Shown: positions 15,574 to 24,683, counted from the first letter of the stretch. The stretch: DNA of 64,000 nt from Rubrivivax gelatinosus (GCF_004340905.1 NZ_SLXD01000003.1:1-64000), one strand, 5' to 3'. Translations and numbers: made by a program. Notes: generated by a model not told the origin, from the letters alone.

Positions 15574-17415
15574 ATGACTCCCGAAACCGCCTGGGTGCTG
15601 GCGCTGCTGGCCGTCTGCGTCGTCTGCTTCGTGCTGAACCGCCCGCGCATGGACGTCGTCGCGCTGGCGGCGCTGACGCTGCTGGTGCTGGGCGGCACGC
15701 TGACGCTGCCCGAGGCGCTGGCCGGCTTCAGCGAGCCGGGTGTGATCCTGATCGCGCTGTTCTTCGTCATCGGCGAGGCGCTGGCGCGCACCGGCATCGC
15801 GTACCGCGTCGGGGACTGGCTGGTGGCGCGCGCCGGCGGCCGCGAGGCCCGGTTGCTGGCGCTGCTGATGGCCGCCACCGCGGCGCTGGGTTCGGTGATG
15901 AGCTCGACCGCGGTGGTGGCGATCTTCGTGCCGGTGGCGCTGCGGGTGGCCCAGCGTGCCGGTAGCGCGCCGGGGCGGCTGATGATGCCGCTGGCCTTCG
16001 CCGGGCTGCTCAGCGGCATGCTGACGCTGGTCGGCACGCCGCCCAACCTCGTCGTGCAGGCCGAGCTGCAGCGCCGCGGCCACGAGGGCTTCGGCTTCTT
16101 CGACTTCACGCCGATGGGCGCGGTGCTGCTGGTGCTGGGCATCGGCTACATGCTGGTGGCGCGGCGCTGGCTGGCCGCGCGCGAGGCGCCGCGCGGCGGT
16201 GGCGGCGAGGGCCGGCGCCGGCGGCTGCGCGAACTGGCCGCCGACTACGGCCTGCTCGACCGCACGCGGCGCCTGCGTGTCCCGGCCGCGTCGCCGGCCG
16301 TCGGGCGCACGCTGGGCGAGCTGGAGCTGCGCGCGCGCCACGGCGCCAACGTCATCGCCATCGAACGCGAGCGCGGGCTCGGGCCGGCGGTGGTCGACAC
16401 CTCGGCGCACCAGCAGATCCTGCCCGGCGACGTGCTGCTCGCCGACTTCGCCGCGCCCGACGGCGCGTTGCAGGCGCAGCGTGTGGTCGAGGCGATGGGC
16501 TTCACCGAGCTGCCGTTCCGGCGCGACTACTTCTCGCGCCTGTCGCGCGAGATCGGCCTGGCCGAGCTGCTGGTGCCGCCCGGCGCCGCGGTGATCGGCC
16601 AGTCCATCCTCGAACTGCGCATGCGCTCGCAGCGCGGCATCAACGTCATCGGCCTGCGCCGCGGCGGCCGCCTCGTCGACGAGGATCCGCTGCACACGAA
16701 GCTGAAGATGGGCGACACGCTGCTCGTCGCCGGCGCCTGGAAGGACATCCGTGGCCTGGCCGGCGCGGCGCGCGACTTCGTCGTGCTGACGCTGCCGGCC
16801 GAACTGGACGACGTCGCGCCGGCCGCATCGCGTGCGCCGCTGGCGCTGGCGGTGCTGGCGGCCACCGTCGCGCTGATGGTCTCGGGGCTGGTGCCCAACG
16901 TCGTCGCGGCGCTGCTGGGCTGCCTGGCGATGGGGGCGGTGCGCTGCATCGACGCCGAGTCGGCCTACCGCGCGATCCACTGGCAGAGCCTGATGCTGAT
17001 CGTCGGCATGCTGCCGTTCGCCGTCGCGCTGCAGAAGACCGGCGGCATCACCTGGCTCGTCGACGTGATGCTCGCGGCCACCGGCGAGGCCTCGCCGCGC
17101 GCGGCGCTGGCCGGGCTGTTCGTGCTCACGGCGCTCGTCGGGCTCTTCGTGTCCAACACCGCCACCGCGGTGCTGATGGCGCCGATCGGCCTGGGCCTGG
17201 CCGATCGCCTGGGCTGCGCGCCGGAGCCTTTCGCGATGATGGTCGCGCTGGCGGCGTCGGCGGCCTTCATGACGCCGGTGTCCTCGCCGGTGAACACGCT
17301 GGTGCTCGGCCCCGGGCGCTACCGCTTCGTCGACTTCGTCAAGATCGGCGTGCCGTTCACCGCCGTCGTCGGCGTGGTCTGCGTGCTGCTGCTGCCGGTC
17401 CTGTTCCCGTTCTGA
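15574..17415 (+). CDS. SLC13-family permease with two TrkA-C domains
   Basis: The 613-residue membrane protein has about ten to twelve helices split by two cytosolic RCK_C/TrkA-C domains (about residues 215-300 and 320-405). Signatures are SSTAVVAIFVP and GTPPNLVVQ in the first half and SNTATAVLMAPIG plus TPVSSPVNTLVLGPGRY in the second half, which form the SLC13/DASS substrate and Na+ sites. These carriers move sulfate, dicarboxylates or related anions; the RCK_C domains suggest nucleotide or ligand control. No neighbouring metabolic gene tells which. It starts 170 bp after the divergent alkA start. Confidence 0.9.
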   Translation: MTPETAWVLALLAVCVVCFVLNRPRMDVVALAALTLLVLGGTLTLPEALAGFSEPGVILIALFFVIGEALARTGIAYRVGDWLVARAGGREARLLALLMAATAALGSVMSSTAVVAIFVPVALRVAQRAGSAPGRLMMPLAFAGLLSGMLTLVGTPPNLVVQAELQRRGHEGFGFFDFTPMGAVLLVLGIGYMLVARRWLAAREAPRGGGGEGRRRRLRELAADYGLLDRTRRLRVPAASPAVGRTLGELELRARHGANVIAIERERGLGPAVVDTSAHQQILPGDVLLADFAAPDGALQAQRVVEAMGFTELPFRRDYFSRLSREIGLAELLVPPGAAVIGQSILELRMRSQRGINVIGLRRGGRLVDEDPLHTKLKMGDTLLVAGAWKDIRGLAGAARDFVVLTLPAELDDVAPAASRAPLALAVLAATVALMVSGLVPNVVAALLGCLAMGAVRCIDAESAYRAIHWQSLMLIVGMLPFAVALQKTGGITWLVDVMLAATGEASPRAALAGLFVLTALVGLFVSNTATAVLMAPIGLGLADRLGCAPEPFAMMVALAASAAFMTPVSSPVNTLVLGPGRYRFVDFVKIGVPFTAVVGVVCVLLLPVLFPF

Positions 17416-17458
17416 CGCGGCCTCGCCCGGGCGCAAGCCGGCCCGGGCGGCGGCTGCC

Positions 17459-17464
17459 TACAAT
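17459..17464 (+). promoter_or_regulatory. -10-like element of the phosphohexomutase gene
   Basis: TACAAT followed by the GC-rich CGCCCGC, 37 nt before the ATG at 17502. It has the same TANAAT-plus-GC layout as other starts in this window, but with a normal-length leader. Confidence 0.5.
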
Positions 17465-17501
17465 CGCCCGCGACTTCAACCCGGCCTCCGGCCCGCCTTC
17501 C

Positions 17502-18905
17502 ATGCAAGTGCATTCCTCGGTGTTCAAGGCCTACGACATCCGCGGCATCGTCGGCCAGACGATCGACGAAACCTTTGCGGAGCACCTGGGACGAGCCTTC
17601 GGCACCGAGGCGCTGGCCGCCGGCGAGCGCGCCGTGGCCGTCGGCCGCGACGGCCGTCTTTCGGGCCCCGGCCTGGCGGCGGCGCTGGTGCGCGGCCTGG
17701 TGTCCACCGGCCTGGACGTCGTCGACCTCGGCGCCGTGACGACGCCGATGCTCTACTACGTCGCCGCCACCCGCGGCGAACACGGCTGCAAATCCGGCAT
17801 CCAGGTCACCGGCAGCCACAACCCGAAGGACTACAACGGCTTCAAGATGGTGCTCGGCGGCCGCGCGATCTACGGCGAGGACATCCAGCGCCTGAAGCGC
17901 CGCATCGAGGCCGAGGACTACGCGCAGGCGCCCGGCCGCAGCGCGGCGATGGACATCCTGGCCGAGTACACGCAGCGCATCGTCTCCGACTGCAAGCTCG
18001 CGCGGCCGATGAAGATCGTCGTCGACTCCGGCAACGGCATCCCGGGCGCCAGCGCGCCGGGCATCCTGAAGGCCCTGGGCTGCGAGGTCATCGACCTGTA
18101 CAGCAAGGTCGACGGCGACTTCCCCAACCACCACCCGGACCCGTCCAAGCCCGAGAACCTGGCCGACCTGATCAAGGTCGTGCACGCCACCGGCGCCGAG
18201 CTCGGCCTGGCCTTCGACGGCGACGGCGACCGCCTGGGCGTGGTCACCGCCGGCGGCAACGTCATCTACCCCGACCGCCAGGTGATGCTGTTCGCGCGCG
18301 ACATCCTGTCGCGCCACCCGGGCGCCGAGATCATCTTCGACGTCAAGTGCTCGCAGCGCCTGCCCGAGGCGATCCGCGCCGCCGGCGGCGTGCCGCTGCT
18401 GTGGAAGACCGGGCATTCGCTGATCAAGGCCAAGCTCAAGGAGACCGGCGCGCCGTTCGCCGGCGAGATGAGCGGCCACCTGTTCTTCAGCGAACGCTGG
18501 TACGGCTTCGACGACGCGATGTACACCGCGGCGCGGCTGCTGGAGATCCTCTCGCGCGAGGCCGACCCCAGCGCCTTCCTCGACGCGCTGCCCACCAGCT
18601 TCAGCACGCCGGAGCTCAACGTGCCCTGCGCCGAAGGCGAGAACCACCGCGTCGTTGCCGAGCTGCTGACACGCGCCGCCGACGGCCGCCTGGCGCTGGC
18701 CGGCGGCGAGCTCGGCACCGTGGACGGGCTGCGCATCGACTTCGCCGACGGCTTCGGCCTGATCCGCGCGTCGAACACGACGCCGGTGCTGGTGCTGCGT
18801 TTCGAGGGCCACACGCCCGAAGCGCTGGAGCGCATCCAGGGCGACTTCATGGCCGCGCTGCGGGCGGTGAAGGCCGACGCCCGCGTGGAGGCCGCCGCGC
18901 ACTGA
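17502..18905 (+). CDS. Phosphomannomutase/phosphoglucomutase
   Basis: The 467-residue enzyme is an alpha-D-phosphohexomutase. S105 in VTGSHNPKDYNG is the phosphorylated catalytic Ser, D239-x-D-x-D in AFDGDGDRLG binds Mg2+, GEMSGHLFF is the sugar-binding loop and RASNTTPVLVLRFEGH the phosphate-binding loop. It interconverts hexose 1- and 6-phosphates and feeds GDP-mannose, LPS and exopolysaccharide synthesis. It matches AlgC/ManB-type bifunctional enzymes in length. The Kdo transferase gene follows 37 bp downstream on the same strand, so they are probably co-transcribed for cell-surface sugars. Specific sugar preference cannot be read from the sequence. Confidence 0.94.
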   Translation: MQVHSSVFKAYDIRGIVGQTIDETFAEHLGRAFGTEALAAGERAVAVGRDGRLSGPGLAAALVRGLVSTGLDVVDLGAVTTPMLYYVAATRGEHGCKSGIQVTGSHNPKDYNGFKMVLGGRAIYGEDIQRLKRRIEAEDYAQAPGRSAAMDILAEYTQRIVSDCKLARPMKIVVDSGNGIPGASAPGILKALGCEVIDLYSKVDGDFPNHHPDPSKPENLADLIKVVHATGAELGLAFDGDGDRLGVVTAGGNVIYPDRQVMLFARDILSRHPGAEIIFDVKCSQRLPEAIRAAGGVPLLWKTGHSLIKAKLKETGAPFAGEMSGHLFFSERWYGFDDAMYTAARLLEILSREADPSAFLDALPTSFSTPELNVPCAEGENHRVVAELLTRAADGRLALAGGELGTVDGLRIDFADGFGLIRASNTTPVLVLRFEGHTPEALERIQGDFMAALRAVKADARVEAAAH

Positions 18906-18942
18906 AGCGCAAGGCGGGCGCCCGCCCGCCGCGGAACCCACC

Positions 18943-20226
18943 ATGGCTGCCGACGGCGCTTTCGCCCGCTGGGTCTACTCGACCGGGCTGCGCCTGGCCG
19001 TGCCGCTGTACCTGGGCAAGCTGTGGTGGCGCGGGCGCGACGAGCCGCCGTACCGCAGCGCCTGGAACGAACGTTTCGCCACCGGCGGCGGTGACGGCCG
19101 CAGCGGGCGCATCTGGGTGCACGCCGTCTCGCTGGGCGAGACCCGTGCCAGCGAGCCGCTGCTGCAGGCCTTGCGCCGCCTGGCGCCCGGGCGCGGCCTG
19201 CTGCTGACGCACGGCACCGCCACCGGCCGCGAAGCGGGCGCGGCGCTGCTGCAGCCCGGCGACGCCCAGGCCTGGCTGCCCTACGACACCCCGGGCGCGG
19301 TGCGGCGTTTCCTGCGCCGCCACCGGCCGGCGGTCGGCGTGCTGATGGAAACCGAGATCTGGCCCAACCTGCTGGATGCCGCGCAGGAAGCCGGCGTGCC
19401 GATGGTGCTGGCCAACGCGCGCCTGTCCGAACGCAGCTTCGCCAAGGGCAAGCGGCTGCGCGCGCTGCTGCGCCCGGCGGTCGCGAGCTTCGCGCGGGTG
19501 CTGGCGCAGACCGCCGACGACGCGCGCCGGCTGCAGGCCGGCGGGGCGCCTTCGCCGCAGGTGATGGGCAACCTGAAGTTCGACGTCTCGCCGAACCCGG
19601 CGCTGGTCGAACGTGGCCGCGCCTGGCGCGCCGCGCTGGACCGCCCGGTGGTGCTGGCCGCGTCGACGCGCGAAAGCGAGGAGGAGCTGCTGCTGGCGGC
19701 CTGGAAGCGCCTGGACGCGCCGCGGCCGCTGCTGCTGCTGGTGCCGCGCCATCCGCAGCGGTTCGATGCCGTGGCGCAGATGGTCGCCGCGCACGGGCTG
19801 ACGCTGGCCCGCCGCAGCGGCTGGGGCGAGGCGCCGCCGGCCGACGCCGCCGGCGCCGACGTCTGGCTCGGCGACTCGATCGGCGAGATGCCGCTGTACT
19901 ACGCCGCGGCCGACGCCGCGCTGCTGGGCGGCAGCTTCGCGCCGCTGGGCGGGCAGAACCTGATCGAGGCCGCGGCCTGCGGCTGCCCGCTGGTGATGGG
20001 GCCGCACACCTTCAATTTCGAGCAGGCCGCCGAGATGTCGCTGGCCGCCGGCGCCGCGCTGCGCGCCACCGACATGGCCGACGGCGTCGTGCGGGCGGTG
20101 GCGCTGGCGCGCGACGAGGCCCGCGGCGAACGCGTGCGCTCGGCGCTGGCCTTCTCGGCCCAGCACCGCGGCGCCGCCGAGCGCATGGCGCGTGCGATCG
20201 TCGAGCTGCTGCCGGCCGGCCTTTAG
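18943..20226 (+). CDS. waaA: 3-deoxy-D-manno-octulosonic acid (Kdo) transferase
   Basis: The 427-residue GT30 enzyme transfers Kdo from CMP-Kdo to lipid A precursor. It has a single N-terminal membrane-proximal helix (about 8-25), the catalytic-base motif HAVSLGETRASEPL, a METEIWPNLL segment and the nucleotide-binding LGDSIGEMPLYYAAAD plus APLGGQNLIEAAACG in the C-terminal lobe. It is the inner-membrane, cytoplasm-facing step of LPS core assembly and normally essential. It follows the phosphohexomutase closely. Its TAG stop overlaps the TAA of the convergent tolC gene (20223-20226). Confidence 0.96.
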   Translation: MAADGAFARWVYSTGLRLAVPLYLGKLWWRGRDEPPYRSAWNERFATGGGDGRSGRIWVHAVSLGETRASEPLLQALRRLAPGRGLLLTHGTATGREAGAALLQPGDAQAWLPYDTPGAVRRFLRRHRPAVGVLMETEIWPNLLDAAQEAGVPMVLANARLSERSFAKGKRLRALLRPAVASFARVLAQTADDARRLQAGGAPSPQVMGNLKFDVSPNPALVERGRAWRAALDRPVVLAASTRESEEELLLAAWKRLDAPRPLLLLVPRHPQRFDAVAQMVAAHGLTLARRSGWGEAPPADAAGADVWLGDSIGEMPLYYAAADAALLGGSFAPLGGQNLIEAAACGCPLVMGPHTFNFEQAAEMSLAAGAALRATDMADGVVRAVALARDEARGERVRSALAFSAQHRGAAERMARAIVELLPAGL

Positions 20227-21563
20227 CGCGCCAGCAGCGCGTTGACCGACTCGACGTCGGTCGGGCCCAGTTCGCCGGCCGCCTGGCGCAGCTTCAGCGT
20301 GTTGACGAGCACGTCGTAACGCGCGCGCGCCAGGTCGCGCTGGGTGGCGTAGAGCTGGGTCTGGGCGTCGAGCACGTCGAGGTTCACGCGCACGCCGACG
20401 CGGTAGCCCAGCTGCGTGGCTTCCAGCGACAGCTTGCTCGACGCCTCGGCGGCCTCGTAGGCCTTGACCTGGGCGATGCCCGACTGCACCGCGAACAGCG
20501 CGGTGCGCGCGTTCAGCGCGACGTTGCGGCGCGCCGACTCGAGGTCGTTGCGCGCGCTTTCCTCCAGCAGCAGGGTCTCGCGCACGCGGTTCTGCACCGA
20601 GTTGCCGGTGTACAGCGGCAGCTTGAACTGCACGCCCATGCTGTAGGTGTTGGTGGAGCCGCTGGACGAGGAGATCGCGATCGAACTGCCGCCGATGCGC
20701 TGGCGTTCGGCCGAGGCCACGAGGTCCAGCGTCGGCAGGTGGCCGGCGCGCGCACGTTCGGTTTCGAGCCGCGCGATGTCGAACGCGACCTGGGCCCGGC
20801 GCACCGTCGGGTGGCTGCCTTCGGCGCCGCGCACCAGCTGCTCGGGGTCGGCCGGCCTGGGCTCGGGCAGCAGTACCGGCGCGGCCAGCGGCTTCGGGTC
20901 GGTGCCCAGGCGGCCGACCAGCGTGTCCAGCGCGGTGCGGCGCGTGCGCAGCAGGTTCTCGGCGGCGATCTCCTCGGCGAGCACGAGGTCGTAGCGCGCC
21001 TGGGCTTCGCGCGTGTCGGTGATCGTCGCGGTGCCGACCTCGAAGTTGCGTTTGGCCGAGGCCAGCTGCTCGGTGATCGCGGTCTTGCTCGCCCGCGTCG
21101 TGCCCAGCGCGTCCTGCGCCGCGAGCACGTCGAAGTAGGCCTGCGCGACACGCACGATCAGGTCCTGCTCGGCGGCCTCCAGCGCTGCCTGCGACGACGC
21201 CAGCGAACGTTCGGCCTGCGCGATGGCGACCGAGTTGGCGCGGTTGAAGATCGGCATGCTGGCGTCGATCGAGGCCGTCGCGGTGTTGTAGGTGCCGCGC
21301 TCGACGCGCTCGGGGCGGTAGTCGCTGCCGGTGGCGCTGGCGTTCAGTGCCGCGGCCGGGCGGTTGAGCGCGCGCGTCTGCGCCACCTGGTACTCGGCCG
21401 ACTCGGCCTGGGCCCGCACCGCGAGGTAGGTCGCGTCGTAGGCGCGTGCGGCCTGGTAAAGCTCGGACAGGCTCTGGGCCTGGACGGCCGCCGGCAGCGC
21501 GAGCGCGAACGCGGCGGCGCTGGCCAGGGCGAGGCGGGTGAATGACGGACGCAACGGACGCAT
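20223..21563 (-). CDS. tolC: TolC-family outer-membrane channel protein
   Basis: The 446-residue protein has a signal peptide (residues 1 to about 29, ending AVQAQS), then two OEP repeats with long coiled-coil helices (e.g. LYQAARAYDATYLAVRAQAE and VAFDIARLETERARAG). This matches TolC, the trimeric exit duct for type I secretion and RND/ABC efflux pumps. The ATG has a GAGGGAA Shine-Dalgarno about 10 nt upstream. It is transcribed in the same direction as the PIMT and TetR genes upstream, with 160 bp between it and PIMT that may hold its own promoter. The TetR regulator is a candidate controller. Confidence 0.93.
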   Translation of the reverse strand: MRPLRPSFTRLALASAAAFALALPAAVQAQSLSELYQAARAYDATYLAVRAQAESAEYQVAQTRALNRPAAALNASATGSDYRPERVERGTYNTATASIDASMPIFNRANSVAIAQAERSLASSQAALEAAEQDLIVRVAQAYFDVLAAQDALGTTRASKTAITEQLASAKRNFEVGTATITDTREAQARYDLVLAEEIAAENLLRTRRTALDTLVGRLGTDPKPLAAPVLLPEPRPADPEQLVRGAEGSHPTVRRAQVAFDIARLETERARAGHLPTLDLVASAERQRIGGSSIAISSSSGSTNTYSMGVQFKLPLYTGNSVQNRVRETLLLEESARNDLESARRNVALNARTALFAVQSGIAQVKAYEAAEASSKLSLEATQLGYRVGVRVNLDVLDAQTQLYATQRDLARARYDVLVNTLKLRQAAGELGPTDVESVNALLAR

Positions 21564-21724
21564 GAAACGGTTCCCTCGGTTCTTCGTGTGTCGGCGGGAC
21601 GAGCCGCGGTTCTAGCGCCGTCGTGTGCCCGGCGCCGCCGTCATGCGACGGGCGGCGGCGGACAGGGGGCCGACGTGCCGCCAGCGGCGATGGACGGCAG
21701 GCCGGACGCAGTCCATTGCCGGGC

Positions 21725-22399
21725 TCAGAACGCGAAGCGCGGGCGCTCGGCGAAGCCCTGCAGCCGCGGGGCGACGGTGTCGAACAGGTCGACCTCGGAC
21801 CAGGCCTCGGGGCCGACACGGGTGTAGATCCGGGCGCGCATGATCGGCAGCTCGCCGACGATGGCGGCCAGGCGGCCGCCGACCTTGAGCTGTTCGAGCA
21901 GCGCACGCGGCACCTCGGCGACCGAACCCGACAGCACGATGGCGTCGAACGGCGCCTCGGCCGGCAGGCCGCGTGCGCCGTCCTCGGGCGTGACCTCGAC
22001 CACCCGCACGGTCGTGACGCCGGCACGGCGCAGGTTCTCGCGCGCCTGGGCGACGAGCGCGGCGCGGCATTCCAGCGTGTGCACCTGCTGGCCGCGGTGC
22101 GCCAGCAGCGCGGCCATGAAACCCGAGCCGGTGCCGATCTCCAGCACCTTCTCGTGGCGCTGCACCTGAAGCTCCTGCAGCAGCTTGGCCTGGATCTTGG
22201 GCTCCAGCATCACCGGGCCGTGGGGCTCGTCGGCGATCAGCGGCAGCTGCAGGTCGGCGAAGGCCAGCGACTTCAGCGCCGGGGGCACGAAGTCCTCGCG
22301 CCGCACCGTCGCCATCAGGGTCAGGACATTCTGGTCGAGCACCTCCCAGGGGCGGATCTGCTGCTCGATCATGTTGAAGCGGGCGAGTTCGGTGTTCAT
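21725..22399 (-). CDS. pcm: Protein-L-isoaspartate O-methyltransferase family protein
   Basis: The 224-residue methyltransferase has the SAM motif I VLEIGTGSGFMAALLA, and a start MNTELARFNMIEQQIRPWEV, which is the shorter beta-proteobacterial type. The FDAIVLSGS segment is motif II. Classical PIMT repairs isoaspartyl residues in aged proteins; this subfamily next to tolC is often annotated so, but its activity on isoAsp is less certain. It lies between TetR and tolC, with 45 bp to TetR. An AT-rich TATATA stretch sits 3 nt before its ATG and may be part of a promoter. Confidence 0.85.
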   Translation of the reverse strand: MNTELARFNMIEQQIRPWEVLDQNVLTLMATVRREDFVPPALKSLAFADLQLPLIADEPHGPVMLEPKIQAKLLQELQVQRHEKVLEIGTGSGFMAALLAHRGQQVHTLECRAALVAQARENLRRAGVTTVRVVEVTPEDGARGLPAEAPFDAIVLSGSVAEVPRALLEQLKVGGRLAAIVGELPIMRARIYTRVGPEAWSEVDLFDTVAPRLQGFAERPRFAF

Positions 22400-22443
22400 C
22401 GCTATATACCGTGGAGGGTATCAGAGTCCGGGCTGTCCGGATT

Positions 22444-23133
22444 CTAGGCGGCGTTCGTCGCGTGCGCCGCGGCAGGAATTGCCGTCGCCGGCCCGTCGCG
22501 GCGTTCGATGCCGCGCAGCAGGATGTCGATCTGCAGCGCCAGCAGTTGCTCGACGGGCCGCACCGGCGGTGCCCACAGCGTGCCGCCGTCCAGCGCACGC
22601 ATCAGCAGCGGCGCGATGAGGGCGTAACACGCCTCCTCGACCGGGATGTCGCGGAACTCGCCGCGTTCGATGCCGCGCTGCAGTGCACGCGCGAACAGCC
22701 GGTCGGCCGGTGCCACCACCTCGTCGGCGTAGAAACGCTGCAGTTCTGGGAAGTGGCTCAGCTCGGCCAGCAGCACGCGGTGCAGGCCGGCGGCCGGACG
22801 GCTGCCGATGCGCTCCCACCAGATGCGGCCGATGGCCAGCAGCAGTTCGCGCGTCGACCCTTCATGGCGCTCGGCGAGTTCGGCGCCCTCGGCGATCAGG
22901 TTGGACAGCGTCGCGCGCACCACGGCCTTGAACAGCTCCTCCTTGCTCGGGAAATAGAGATAGAGCGTGCCCTTGGAGACGCCCGCGCGGCGGGCCACCT
23001 CGTCGGAGTGCGTCGCCGCATAGCCGTTCTGCACGAAAAGCTCGAGCGCGGCGTCCAGCAGCTCCTGCGGCCGGGCCTGCTTGCGCCGCTGGCGACGCGG
23101 CCGGGAGTCGGGTTCTAATGACTTGCTGGTCAT
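22444..23133 (-). CDS. TetR-family transcriptional regulator
   Basis: The 229-residue regulator has the N-terminal helix-turn-helix ELLDAALELFVQNGYAATHS followed by EVARRAGVSKGTLYLYFPSKEELF, the TetR signature. A basic leader of about 20 residues (RPRRQRRKQARPQ) precedes it. The C-terminal domain binds an unknown ligand. A 20-bp palindrome lies over its start codon (23116-23135), and a TAAAGT -10 element 6 nt before the ATG, so it almost certainly represses itself. The gene order TetR-PIMT-tolC suggests it also controls efflux, and the divergent lipoprotein gene starts 60 bp away. Its early codons are constrained by the operator. Confidence 0.93.
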   Translation of the reverse strand: MTSKSLEPDSRPRRQRRKQARPQELLDAALELFVQNGYAATHSDEVARRAGVSKGTLYLYFPSKEELFKAVVRATLSNLIAEGAELAERHEGSTRELLLAIGRIWWERIGSRPAAGLHRVLLAELSHFPELQRFYADEVVAPADRLFARALQRGIERGEFRDIPVEEACYALIAPLLMRALDGGTLWAPPVRPVEQLLALQIDILLRGIERRDGPATAIPAAAHATNAA

Positions 23134-23135
23134 TA
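23116..23135. promoter_or_regulatory. Palindromic operator over the TetR start codon
   Basis: TAATGACTTGCTGGTCATTA has perfect 7-bp arms (TAATGAC and GTCATTA) around a 6-bp centre. Symmetry and length fit TetR-family operators. The TetR ATG (23133) lies inside the right arm and the predicted transcription start falls within it. Bound regulator would block both RNA polymerase and start. It is about 46 bp from the -10 of the divergent lipoprotein gene. Confidence 0.65.
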
Positions 23136-23139
23136 ATCC

Positions 23140-23169
23140 ACTTTACCCACGGGGACCTCGGGAGCGCAA
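23140..23169 (-). promoter_or_regulatory. Promoter of the TetR gene
   Basis: On the minus strand TTGCGC (23169-23164) is followed after 18 bp by TAAAGT (23145-23140). The -10 ends 6 nt before the ATG, so transcription would begin at about the start codon. No Shine-Dalgarno is present, so the message is probably leaderless. Confidence 0.55.
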
Positions 23170-23180
23170 GCCGGCCTTTC

Positions 23181-23186
23181 TAGAAT
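23181..23186 (+). promoter_or_regulatory. -10 element just before the DUF1439 lipoprotein gene
   Basis: TAGAAT ends 6 nt before the ATG at 23193, with GC-only spacer CGCCCC. It predicts a leaderless start. Confidence 0.55.
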
Positions 23187-23192
23187 CGCCCC

Positions 23193-23765
23193 ATGGACCG
23201 CCGGATGGCTGCCTTGCGGCGCAGGCTCGTTCTCGCACTCGCGGCGGCCGTCGTGCTGCCCGGCTGTGCCGGCCTGGGGCCGGGGCGCACGCTGCGTGTC
23301 GAGGCAGCGGAGCTTCAGCGCCTGGCGGCGCGCGAGTTCCCGCGGCGCCAGCGGGTGCTCGAGCTCGTCGATCTCGACGTGTCGGCGCTGCGCCTGCAGC
23401 TGCGGCCCGAGCGCCAGCGCGTCGCGGCCAGCGTCGATCTGAGCGCGCGCGAGCGTGTCTTCGATGTCCGTGCCGACGGGCGCCTGGACTTCGACGCGGC
23501 GCTGCGCTGGGCCGCCGCCGACCAGACGCTGCGCCTGGCCGACGTGCGTGTCGAGCGCCTGGAGCTCGACACCCGGGGCGAGCGCGCGCCGCTGCCAGCC
23601 GAGCGTCTGGCCGGCCTGGCGGCCGAACGCGCGCTCGAGGGCCTGGTGGTCTGGCGCCTGGCGCCCGAGCGTGCCGAGCGCCTGCGCCGTGCGGGGCTGG
23701 TGCCCGAACGTGTCGAGATCGAAGCCGACGCGCTGCTCGTGCACTTCACCGACGCGCCGAAGTGA
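23193..23765 (+). CDS. DUF1439-type lipoprotein (YceB-like)
   Basis: The 190-residue product has a lipoprotein signal with lipobox LPGC (residues 22-25), so it is lipid-anchored. The rest resembles DUF1439 proteins such as E. coli YceB: short beta strands alternating with Arg/Glu-rich segments (e.g. LELVDLDVSALRLQLRPER) and no Cys. The fold is a BPI/TULIP-like barrel in structural studies of YceB-type proteins, possibly lipid-binding; that is family knowledge and not shown here. There is no Shine-Dalgarno; TAGAAT lies 6 nt upstream. It is divergent from TetR and may be regulated by it. The undecaprenyl-diphosphatase gene follows 60 bp downstream. Confidence 0.78.
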   Translation: MDRRMAALRRRLVLALAAAVVLPGCAGLGPGRTLRVEAAELQRLAAREFPRRQRVLELVDLDVSALRLQLRPERQRVAASVDLSARERVFDVRADGRLDFDAALRWAAADQTLRLADVRVERLELDTRGERAPLPAERLAGLAAERALEGLVVWRLAPERAERLRRAGLVPERVEIEADALLVHFTDAPK

Positions 23766-23790
23766 CATCGGCAGCCGCAACCGCCGCCTC

Positions 23791-23796
23791 TATGAT
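23791..23796 (+). promoter_or_regulatory. -10-like element of uppP
   Basis: TATGAT followed by CCCC, about 29 nt before the TTG start. Fits the TANNAT plus GC pattern seen across the window, here with a leader that includes a GGGGGGA Shine-Dalgarno. Confidence 0.45.
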
Positions 23797-23825
23797 CCCC
23801 GGCTTCGTGTCATGGGGGGAAACGT

Positions 23826-24683
23826 TTGGATCTGCTGCTGCTGGCCAAGGCCGCGGTCATGGGCCTCGTCGAAGGCTTCACCGAGTTCCTGCCGATCTCC
23901 TCCACCGGACACCTGATCCTCGCCGGCTCGCTGCTGGACTTCACCGGCGAGACGGCCAAGGTCTTCGAGATCGCGATCCAGACCGGCGCGATGCTGGCGG
24001 TGGTCTGGGAGTACCGCCAGCGACTCGGGCGCACCGTCAGCGGCATCGGCCATGACCCGGTGGCGCGGCGTTTCGCCCTCAACGTGCTGATCGCCTTCGT
24101 CCCGGCCGTGCTGCTCGGGCTGCTCTTCGGCAGGATGGTCAAGGAGCACCTGTTCCACCCGGTGCCGGTGGCGACGGCCTTCATCGTCGGCGGCATCGTC
24201 ATCCTGCTCGTCGAACGCCGCCACCGGCGCGCTTACGGCGAGCGTGACCTCGAAGGCGGCCGCCGGGCGCGGGTCGAGAGCGTCGACGACATGACGCCGA
24301 TGGACGCGCTGAAGGTCGGGCTGGTGCAGTGCCTGGCGCTGATCCCGGGCACCAGCCGTTCGGGCTCGACGATCATCGGCTCGATGCTGTTCGGCTTCTC
24401 GCGCCGCTGCGCCACCGAGTTCAGCTTCTACCTCGGCATCCCGACGCTGGTCGGCGCCGGCGCCTACTCGGTGCTCCGGCAGCGCGACGCGCTGCACTGG
24501 GGCGACGCGCCGATGTTCCTCGTCGGTTCGGCCTTCGCCTTCGTCAGCGCGCTGCTGTGCATCCGCTGGCTGATCCGCTACGTCTCGACGCACGACTTCA
24601 CGGTCTTCGCCTGGTACCGCATCGTCTTCGGCGGCCTGGTGCTGCTGACCGCGTCGACGGGCGTGGTCAGCTGGTCCGAGTGA
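23826..24683 (+). CDS. uppP: Undecaprenyl-diphosphatase UppP (BacA)
   Basis: The 285-residue inner-membrane enzyme recycles undecaprenyl diphosphate to the monophosphate lipid carrier for peptidoglycan and other polymers. It has the two BacA signatures: [15 protein letters not shown] near residue 15 and [10 protein letters not shown] near residue 175, which form the periplasmic active site. Eight hydrophobic segments are evident. I chose a TTG start because the ATG 13 nt upstream is in another frame; a GGGGGGA Shine-Dalgarno precedes the TTG. Its 3' end overlaps the convergent trmB gene by 17 bp. Function is secure. Confidence 0.94.
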   Translation: MDLLLLAKAAVMGLVEGFTEFLPISSTGHLILAGSLLDFTGETAKVFEIAIQTGAMLAVVWEYRQRLGRTVSGIGHDPVARRFALNVLIAFVPAVLLGLLFGRMVKEHLFHPVPVATAFIVGGIVILLVERRHRRAYGERDLEGGRRARVESVDDMTPMDALKVGLVQCLALIPGTSRSGSTIIGSMLFGFSRRCATEFSFYLGIPTLVGAGAYSVLRQRDALHWGDAPMFLVGSAFAFVSALLCIRWLIRYVSTHDFTVFAWYRIVFGGLVLLTASTGVVSWSE

